From: JBGASG01 sp046328035
Lineage (GTDB): Bacteria; Cyanobacteriota; Vampirovibrionia; Obscuribacterales; Obscuribacteraceae
DNA: 64,000 nt
Assembly (NCBI GenBank): GCA_046328035.1
Contig: JAXLXI010000002.1
Span: 186,001 to 250,000 of the forward strand
Direction: 5' to 3'
The first letter of the stretch is position 1. Every line of letters begins with the position of its first letter. Both the position numbers and the translations under genes were made by a program. This document shows, piece after piece, positions 58,073-64,000 of the stretch. The notes under the pieces are model-generated. The model was given only the letters and a program-made list of their open reading frames with translations. It was not told the origin of the DNA and searched no databases.

Positions 58073-60430
58073 TTACAACTTTAGGCTGCGCAAACGCAGA
58101 GCGTTCAAAATCACCGCCACCGAACTGAACGACATGGCAAGCGCGGCAGTCATCGGGTCCAACAACGCTCCGCCCATTGGCACAAACACGCCGGCCGCGG
58201 CCGGCACGGCAAAGACGTTATACGCAAATGCCAGAATCAGGTTTTGCCTGATGTTTCCCATCATCGCCTGGCTGATTTTCAGGGCCTTCAAAATACCCGC
58301 GATGTCGTTTTGCATGAGCACCAGATCTGCTGCATGCACCGCGATGTCGGTGCCGGCGGACATGGCGATGCCGACATCCGCTTGTGCTAAAGCCGGAGCA
58401 TCGTTGATGCCGTCACCGGCCATCGCCACCCGGGCACCTTTCTCTTGCGCCGACATAACTAGCGCCGCCTTGTCGGCAGGTAACTGCCTGGCGAAAAAAT
58501 CATCAGCTGAAACCGCTCGGGCAACTGCTTCTACAGTTTCCCGGGCATCCCCGCTGGCAATCACCACTTTGATGCCGCGCTGTTTCAGGGACGCCACCGC
58601 TTCACTGGATGTCGAACGCAGCGCATCGGAAAGTTCGATCGCACCGAGATAACTGCCGCCGCGCAGCACGCCGACCAGCGTGCCGGCGCTCGCACCACCG
58701 GTGGTGCCAGTAGCTGGTGCCGGTTTCTCACTTTGCTGCTGCAAAAATGCCATTGAGCCGACCACTACAGCCGCGCCTGCGACCAGCCCCTGCGCCCCGC
58801 CCCCTGGCTGACTGACGAAGTCCGTGCAGGCGGCAACCGGCAGACCGCGTTCACGAGCCGCCGCCACAATTGCCCGGGCCAGCGGATGCTCGCTCAATGC
58901 CTCCACCGCTGCCGCAATCGCTAAGAGATCATCGGCGAGTACACCGGGCTCAGTGTGTATTTGCTGCACCGTCGGTTTGCCGATGGTCAGTGTGCCGGTT
59001 TTATCAACGATCAACGTATTGATTTCACCAAGCATCTGCAGGCTGCGCGCTTCTTTGAAGAGCACACCGGCTTGAGCGGCTCGCCCCGCCGCCACCACAA
59101 TCGACATGGGCGCGGCCAGTCCAAGCGCGCAGGGGCAGGCCACCACCAGCACGGCCGTCGCCGTCGTCAGCGCATGCGCCCAGCCGGCGCCGGACAACAA
59201 CCAGACCAGGCACGTGACGGCTGCCACCGTGAGCACAACTGGCACGAACACCGCGGCTATGCGGTCTACCATCTGCTGAACCGGCACGCGACTGCGCTGC
59301 GCCTGGCTGACCAGTTCGGCAATCTGCGACAACATCGTATCGCCGCCGACCTGTTCCGCCTCCACGATCAAGCTGCCGTTGCCGTTCAACGTGCCGGCGT
59401 AGGCGCGAGCTCCTGGTTGTTTTTCCACCGCCAGCGGTTCGCCGGTCAGCATGCTCTCGTCGACACTGCTAACACCGTCACTGACAATGCCATCGACCGG
59501 AAAGCGCTCACCCGGTCTGACGCGCACGCGATCATGCGGTTTGATTTCAGCAATCTTGACGCGCAACTCCTGACCGTCGCGCGTGATCACCGTCGCTTCC
59601 AGCGGCGCCAGCGCCACCAGATCTTTGACGGCGCTGGTGCTGCTTTGCCGCGCGCGCGCCTCGAGAAACTGCCCCAGCCAGGCCAGCGTGGCAATCACCG
59701 CCGACGACTCGAAAAACATCATGCGCATCGCGGAAGATCCAGCCGGATTGAGCGTCAGTCCCATTAACGAAACGGCACTGGAGAGATAGGGAATTGCAGT
59801 TCCCAACGAAAGGAGCGTAAACATATTGAGTCCATGCTGCAGCGAGGAGACACCTTTGGACAGAATCGGCCGTCCCAGCCAGATCACCACGGGCGTCGCC
59901 AGAACAAATTGCAGCCAGCAAAGCGCCAACCCCGTGACACCACCTGCGGTATCACCGCCAGGAAGCAGTTTAAACATCTGGGCCATGGCCAGACCGGCGA
60001 GCGGCACCGTGAAAGCAGTCGAGAGCAGCAGCCGGCGGCGGACGTCCGCCAGTTCGTCGACGGCGTTTTCATCATGCGCACCGGGCAAGAGCGGCTCCAG
60101 AGGCATGCCACAAATCGGGCAATCGCCGGGTGTGTCTGCCAGCACCTGCGGATGCATCGGACACGTGTAGCCGGATTTAGACTTGCCGCCGGACACGGAG
60201 GCAGGCTGAGCAGATGCGCCGTTTCCGCCCAAGACATAGGTGTCTGGATCCGACTTAAATTTTGCCGCGCAATGCGTCGAACAGAAGTAGTAGTTTCGTC
60301 CCTGAAACGCCTCCACCGCCGCCGCCGCATCTTTTTGCACGGTCATCCCGCAGATCGGGTCTTTTTCCCCATCTGGCGCGGATGCGGTTTCTCCGGCAGA
60401 ACCGGAAAAATTGGGCGCAGGCGTGTCCAT
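58073..60430 (-). CDS. Copper (Cu+)-exporting P-type ATPase with YHS domain
   Basis: A 785-residue P1B-type ATPase that would pump Cu+ out of the cytoplasm. The N-terminus has a YHS domain (DPICGMTV; YYFCSTHC, about 25-60) and a heavy-metal-binding segment (YTCPMHP; CPICGMPLEP, about 90-115) in place of the usual HMA domain. Then come the membrane helices with the CPC motif (ACPCALG, about 430), the phosphorylated Asp (DKTGTLTIG, about 475), GDGINDAPAL (about 680) and the last helices with YN and M-x-x-SS typical of Cu transporters. The ATG at 60430 has AGGAGC upstream. Length is normal. Confidence 0.93.
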   Translation of the reverse strand: MDTPAPNFSGSAGETASAPDGEKDPICGMTVQKDAAAAVEAFQGRNYYFCSTHCAAKFKSDPDTYVLGGNGASAQPASVSGGKSKSGYTCPMHPQVLADTPGDCPICGMPLEPLLPGAHDENAVDELADVRRRLLLSTAFTVPLAGLAMAQMFKLLPGGDTAGGVTGLALCWLQFVLATPVVIWLGRPILSKGVSSLQHGLNMFTLLSLGTAIPYLSSAVSLMGLTLNPAGSSAMRMMFFESSAVIATLAWLGQFLEARARQSSTSAVKDLVALAPLEATVITRDGQELRVKIAEIKPHDRVRVRPGERFPVDGIVSDGVSSVDESMLTGEPLAVEKQPGARAYAGTLNGNGSLIVEAEQVGGDTMLSQIAELVSQAQRSRVPVQQMVDRIAAVFVPVVLTVAAVTCLVWLLSGAGWAHALTTATAVLVVACPCALGLAAPMSIVVAAGRAAQAGVLFKEARSLQMLGEINTLIVDKTGTLTIGKPTVQQIHTEPGVLADDLLAIAAAVEALSEHPLARAIVAAARERGLPVAACTDFVSQPGGGAQGLVAGAAVVVGSMAFLQQQSEKPAPATGTTGGASAGTLVGVLRGGSYLGAIELSDALRSTSSEAVASLKQRGIKVVIASGDARETVEAVARAVSADDFFARQLPADKAALVMSAQEKGARVAMAGDGINDAPALAQADVGIAMSAGTDIAVHAADLVLMQNDIAGILKALKISQAMMGNIRQNLILAFAYNVFAVPAAAGVFVPMGGALLDPMTAALAMSFSSVAVILNALRLRSLKL

Positions 60431-60660
60431 CTCGACGCTCCTCAAGTGCAATGGTTACACACAGCGTACAATGCGCGCACTTGACATTGGCAAATCTCAA
60501 TATTTGGCGCGTCACCGCCTGCGGTGCCCGATTTAGTCGAAAATCCAAGAAACAACTTGACGACGCGTTCGGCGCCGATTCTCGGTGGCAGCTGTTAAGT
60601 TTTTCAGCGCCACCGCTCACCGACCAGCTCTTTACTTTCCTTGGAAACTTCCCTATCCGC

Positions 60661-60666
60661 TATAAT
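60661..60666 (+). promoter_or_regulatory. -10 box of the SRP RNA gene
   Basis: A perfect TATAAT ends 9 bases before the stem of the SRP RNA begins. The -35 is weak (TTGGAA at 60641-60646, spacing 14). Confidence 0.65.
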
Positions 60667-60672
60667 TCCGTT

Positions 60673-60768
60673 AAACAGATCGTGGCACGGCGAGGGCCTT
60701 CGAATCTGGTCAGGGGGGAAACCCAGCAGCCATAAGAAAACGCCTTCGGGTGTGTCCACGGTCTGTCC
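60673..60768 (+). ncRNA. ffs: Signal recognition particle RNA (small bacterial 4.5S type)
   Basis: The conserved Ffh-binding hairpin is clear: GGTCAGG on the 5' side and AGCAGCC on the 3' side, with a GGG/CCC stem capped by a GAAA tetraloop (60708-60730). The ends pair as CAGATCGTGG (60676-60685) with CCACGGTCTG (60756-60765), a 10-bp stem with one G-U, and a T-rich stretch follows. A TATAAT lies just upstream. The partner protein gene ffh is at 13.5 kb. Confidence 0.9.
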
Positions 60769-60793
60769 TTTCTATTTCAGGGCATTTGCACTA

Positions 60794-61051
60794 ATGAAAA
60801 AGCACGACAATCAATCCGAGCAGCAAGACCAGAACACTTTGCTTGGACAAATTCTGGTGGAATTGGGTTACATCACCATCTATCAGCTCGACGAAGCCCT
60901 GCACATTCAAAAAACCGATTCCGAGTCCGGTAAAGACCACAAGCCGCTGGGACAGATTCTGCTGGAGCTGGGCTATTGCGGACCAAACCAGCTGATTCGC
61001 GCCATTCAGGTACAGGTCGAATACCGCAAGGCCTCCGTCAACCAGCCGTAG
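60794..61051 (+). CDS. Small protein with GspE/MshE-N-like helical repeat
   Basis: An 85-residue soluble protein with two related helical segments: LGQILVELGYITIYQLDEALHIQK (residues about 16-40) and LGQILLELGYCGPNQLIRAIQVQ (about 52-75). Both match the LGxxLxxxGxxxxxQLxxAL pattern of the N-terminal domain of GspE/MshE-type secretion ATPases, which in some proteins binds c-di-GMP. The match is short, so this is a domain-level inference only. It starts just after the SRP RNA gene, and the Cache-domain gene begins 5 bases after its stop. Confidence 0.75.
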   Translation: MKKHDNQSEQQDQNTLLGQILVELGYITIYQLDEALHIQKTDSESGKDHKPLGQILLELGYCGPNQLIRAIQVQVEYRKASVNQP

Positions 61052-61055
61052 GCGG

Positions 61056-61943
61056 GTGAAACCCTCATCAGTTCTGCTTGCGCTCCTCTCCACTGGTGCA
61101 ATCGGCGCAGTGGCTTGGTGCGGTTACGGCACCCTGCAACAGTATCAAGCGCACGAACAGGCGCGCACCGAGGCGTCAACGCGAGCGAAAGCCGCCGCCG
61201 AGGCGACCTGGGAAATATTCAAAACCATTCTCAACGCTAACCGGGAAGCTGTAGCCCGGCTGGCAGCCGATCCGGCAGTGACAAAGGCCTGGAACAACAA
61301 CGATCGACCCGCGCTGGCTAAGGCTGTCAGCGGTTTTCTCTCCAAAAATGGAGTCGAGGGCTGGGTGACCGTCATCGGCAAAGACGGCAAGGTATTCTAT
61401 TCCAGCGATGCGCCCGATCGCTTCGGTTATTCAGTGGTCGAGCAGGTCCCTGAACTGGCGCATGTTCTGGCAGACAGTCGCTACGGACATTATTCGGGCG
61501 CATTGACGCCGACCCAAAACAAATTGCTCTGCCTGGGCAACATGCAAAACTTTGCCGATGCCAGCGGCGTGGTCGCCCTTTCCGAGCCGCTCAACGACGA
61601 CTTCCTCTTAAAACTACAGCAAGAACTGCAGTCCCGCAGCGCCATCCAGGGCATCGACCTGGTTGCTTTCAACATCGAAAACAACCACGTCCAGGGCTGC
61701 ACGCCTTTGCTCAAGAAAAATGACCACGGTTATCTCCTGAAATTGCGCCGTGAGGGACTGGGTGCCGTCAAGAGCCCCGCTGCCACGTTCGAGGAATGTG
61801 ACCGTGTGTGGCGTTGCATTCCGCTCATGCGCGCCGAGGGACTGCGAACTCCCGGCGTGGTCATCGCCGGCGCCGCCGTAACCGTCGAATCACCCGCCAG
61901 GCAGACGTCAGTTGACAAACCGGCAGATAAAACGCCCCAGTAG
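61056..61943 (+). CDS. Membrane-anchored Cache-like sensor protein, short form
   Basis: A 295-residue protein with an N-terminal membrane helix (residues 5-25) and an extracytoplasmic sensor domain (about 30-270). Landmarks are WEIFKTILNANREAVARLAADP, VIGKDGKVFYSSDAPDRFGYSV (about 110) and GHYSGALTPT, which recur in the next gene. No second membrane segment, HAMP or kinase is present, so it is a stand-alone sensor or binding protein. The start is GTG 61056 with AGGCGG upstream, immediately after the previous gene. Confidence 0.8.
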   Translation: MKPSSVLLALLSTGAIGAVAWCGYGTLQQYQAHEQARTEASTRAKAAAEATWEIFKTILNANREAVARLAADPAVTKAWNNNDRPALAKAVSGFLSKNGVEGWVTVIGKDGKVFYSSDAPDRFGYSVVEQVPELAHVLADSRYGHYSGALTPTQNKLLCLGNMQNFADASGVVALSEPLNDDFLLKLQQELQSRSAIQGIDLVAFNIENNHVQGCTPLLKKNDHGYLLKLRREGLGAVKSPAATFEECDRVWRCIPLMRAEGLRTPGVVIAGAAVTVESPARQTSVDKPADKTPQ

Positions 61944-62043
61944 GTAGTTCTCGCGATAGCAGGTGACCACTAGCCTATTAAGATATAAACTTCTATTAGT
62001 TGTGTTAGAACACCGACGCAGCTAGACCAGGGGTTTCGTAAAT

Positions 62044-64000
62044 TTGGGACTTGCCGCCAAGCTCAATTTTGCCTTCTTCATCGTCATTGTGGCCGCAGTT
62101 CTGGCCAATGCCGGTTATCAGCTGTTCGCCGAATTCAGCGACGCCCGCAATCAGTCGGCTCACCAGGTAGAAGTCGCGTCCACCAAGACCTGGGATGAGT
62201 TCAAGGGCATTTTGTCTTCCAATCGAGAACTGGCCGCCCGCCTGGCTGCCGACTCAGCGTTCCAAAGCGCCTGGTCCTCCCGTGACAAGGGGGCGATGGG
62301 GACTGCAATCAATAACTTCGCCTCGAAATTCGGCATCCCCGGCTACATCACCGTCATCACCAAAGACGGCAAGGTCTTCTACAGCTCTGACTCGCCCAAC
62401 CGATCCGGATACTCGGTGAGCGCCCAGGTACCGGAGTTGCCGCGGGTGCTCGCGGACAACAAAACCGGCCATTACTCGGGCGCGCTCATGCCGACAGAAG
62501 CTTCCGGGCTGGGCGTCAGTAATATGCAGCGTTTGAAGGACGGCGATGGCGTCGTAGTGATCAGCCAGCCGATCAACACGCAGTTTCTGATGGGATTGCA
62601 GCAAAAGCTCGAGATGCTTAGCGACGGCGCCGTGCCAAAGATTGATTTCATTGCTTACGACATTGATCACGGTCGCGTCCAGGACTTCACGCCCGACCTG
62701 CAGAAAAGCGGCGGCGGCTACATTCAAAAACTGCAGCGCGAGGGCGCAAAAGCAATCAAACAAAACAGCGGCATCTATGAAGACGGCAACCGCATGTGGC
62801 GCGCTGTTCCGCTGATTCGCGCCGCCGAAGGCACCAACCGCACACCGGGAGTGGTGCTGACCACCGCTCCGATTCGCAATGTCATGCCGCGCACCGCAAC
62901 GATTATTTTGCAGGCCGGTGTTGGTTTCATCGCCGCGATTTTGCTGGCCATCATGTTCAGCGTGGCGATCTCCAGTCGCTTCAACAATTCAGTCAAATTC
63001 TTGATCAAGCGCGCCAAAGATCTGGCAGCCAACAAACCCAACTTGCACTCGCTGGAAGGCCGCTTGCAGGGCGAGTGGCTGGAACTGGCGGAGATCATCG
63101 ATACCGCAGTAGCGGCACCGCGTTCGAGCGTGCAAAACCTGCGCGGTCAGATCAACAAGTACATGGATGAAGTGGACGAAAAATCCAAGATGGTGGACCA
63201 GGCGAACAGTCAGGTGGAGGCCACCAACCGCCAGCTCATGATGCAGAGCCGCCAGCTCTCCGAACTGTCCAAACAAATGAACTACGCCAGCCAGCAAGCG
63301 GTCGTGTTACAACAGAAGCTGGCATCGGTATTGATGGTCTCGACGGAAGGATTTTTGCTGCTCGATCAATACGGCAATGTACTTTCGGCAAATCCGATTT
63401 TCCTCACTTGGATGGGCGTCAGCGAAGGCGAAATTGCCGGGCGCTTCTGCTTTGATCTCGTCAAGAAACCCGGCGAAGCGCCGGGCAATAATGGCATGGG
63501 CTCGGGGCTGGCATTCTCGCATCATGGTGGCGCCCCTGGTGACTTGATTCAGCAGTTCTATCCCGAGGGTGTGGTGCATCACACCTACGAGCAGAAGAAG
63601 GTCGACGTGCTGGCGCACCTGCATCCGATCGTAGCCGATGGCGGCAACGAGATTTCCGGCTATGTCATGGTCTTGCGTGACAAATCTATTCACGGCGAAG
63701 TGGCTCGCATGCGGGAAGACATAACCAACATGTTGTCCGAACAAATTCGCGGACAGCTGGTGACCGCAGAGCAGCGGTGGAAACCGATTCTGACCAACAC
63801 CAGCTCCAACGGAGTCAACCCCGCCCTCGGGCAGGCGCTGGTCGACTTGCATAACCAGTACACGCAACTGCTCGGCATCGTCGACAGCTACGTCATGATG
63901 TACGGTGGCTTCGTGCCGGCATCAATCACGCCGCGCGAACAGGTTTCAGTTACGCGGTTGATCGGCGAGTGCATGGAACAGGTCTCGCAGACCGCCCGCC
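62044..64000 (+). CDS. Cache- and PAS-containing histidine-kinase-like sensor, cut by the window end
   Basis: An open frame of at least 652 residues that runs past the end of the window. It starts at TTG 62044 (LGLAAKLNFAFFIVIV as first membrane helix). The sensor domain at about 35-285 is a clear paralog of the previous gene (TKDGKVFYSSDSPNRSGYSV; GHYSGALMPT). A second membrane helix lies at about 287-309, a coiled coil at about 360-425, a PAS domain at about 430-560 (GFLLLDQYGNVLSANPIFLTWMG). Then follows a dimerisation-like helix whose S-H-E-L-R-T-P-L-type core reads SEQIRGQLV, with Glu in place of the phosphoacceptor His. The remainder, possibly an ATPase domain, is not visible. Confidence 0.82.
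   Translation, partial: MGLAAKLNFAFFIVIVAAVLANAGYQLFAEFSDARNQSAHQVEVASTKTWDEFKGILSSNRELAARLAADSAFQSAWSSRDKGAMGTAINNFASKFGIPGYITVITKDGKVFYSSDSPNRSGYSVSAQVPELPRVLADNKTGHYSGALMPTEASGLGVSNMQRLKDGDGVVVISQPINTQFLMGLQQKLEMLSDGAVPKIDFIAYDIDHGRVQDFTPDLQKSGGGYIQKLQREGAKAIKQNSGIYEDGNRMWRAVPLIRAAEGTNRTPGVVLTTAPIRNVMPRTATIILQAGVGFIAAILLAIMFSVAISSRFNNSVKFLIKRAKDLAANKPNLHSLEGRLQGEWLELAEIIDTAVAAPRSSVQNLRGQINKYMDEVDEKSKMVDQANSQVEATNRQLMMQSRQLSELSKQMNYASQQAVVLQQKLASVLMVSTEGFLLLDQYGNVLSANPIFLTWMGVSEGEIAGRFCFDLVKKPGEAPGNNGMGSGLAFSHHGGAPGDLIQQFYPEGVVHHTYEQKKVDVLAHLHPIVADGGNEISGYVMVLRDKSIHGEVARMREDITNMLSEQIRGQLVTAEQRWKPILTNTSSNGVNPALGQALVDLHNQYTQLLGIVDSYVMMYGGFVPASITPREQVSVTRLIGECMEQVSQTAR

Overview
The window looks like a chromosomal segment of a Gram-negative-type bacterium, densely packed with housekeeping genes. 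I see no phage, transposase, plasmid or CRISPR genes. My best guess is a non-photosynthetic relative of the cyanobacteria (Vampirovibrionia/Melainabacteria, perhaps the Obscuribacterales). Supports are the C5 tetrapyrrole pathway, a tRNA nucleotidyltransferase fused to DHH and CBS domains, many secreted TPR or 'RLxRLE' proteins, and frequent GTG/TTG starts. This placement is inference: no rRNA or other decisive marker is present.

Layout. 1-6.3 kb: end of nagB, a secreted cyclophilin, a hotdog thioesterase, a secreted repeat protein, dnaK and a metallo-beta-lactamase-fold hydrolase. 6.4-13.4 kb: a secreted TIM-barrel protein, a small membrane protein and an HD phosphohydrolase in tandem, two tandem alpha/beta hydrolases, an EF-hand protein and an unknown helical protein. 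13.5-15.8 kb: ffh-rpsP-khpA. 16-23 kb: glycosyltransferase, TPR protein, acyl-CoA dehydrogenase-like protein, MscS channel, HEAT protein and gcvT-gcvH. 23.3-29.3 kb: a Glu/Ala repeat protein, a membrane coiled-coil protein, a small ORF and the murD-ftsW-murG cell-wall block. 29.5-38.7 kb: a large TPR protein, yebC, rlpA, gltX-cysS, a response regulator, ychF and tRNA-Ser(CGA). 38.7-44.1 kb: SRPBCC protein, lipid kinase, an unknown protein and the fused CCA-type enzyme. 44.3-49.1 kb: an NfeD-like protein, a truncated flotillin, a full flotillin, a P-loop ATPase and a cobalamin/Fe-siderophore-type binding lipoprotein. 49.2-53.5 kb: hemA-hemC-hemD-hemB. 53.6-60.4 kb: small proteins, a PfpI-like protein, then a secreted caspase-like protease, an O-methyltransferase and a Cu(I) P-type ATPase. 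60.6 kb to the end: the SRP RNA gene followed by a cluster with a GspE/MshE-N-like small protein and two paralogous Cache-type sensors, the second running off the window as a PAS-containing kinase-like protein.

Several functions connect. Ffh and its RNA partner are both here but far apart. GltX makes the Glu-tRNA that HemA reduces, and HemB, HemC and HemD carry the product to uroporphyrinogen III. tRNA-Ser has no encoded CCA, which fits the nucleotidyltransferase 3 kb away. The least-explained parts are the flotillin operon, the Cache cluster whose kinase-like member appears to lack its phosphoacceptor His, and a pair of near-identical palindromes, one of them just upstream of the caspase-like gene.
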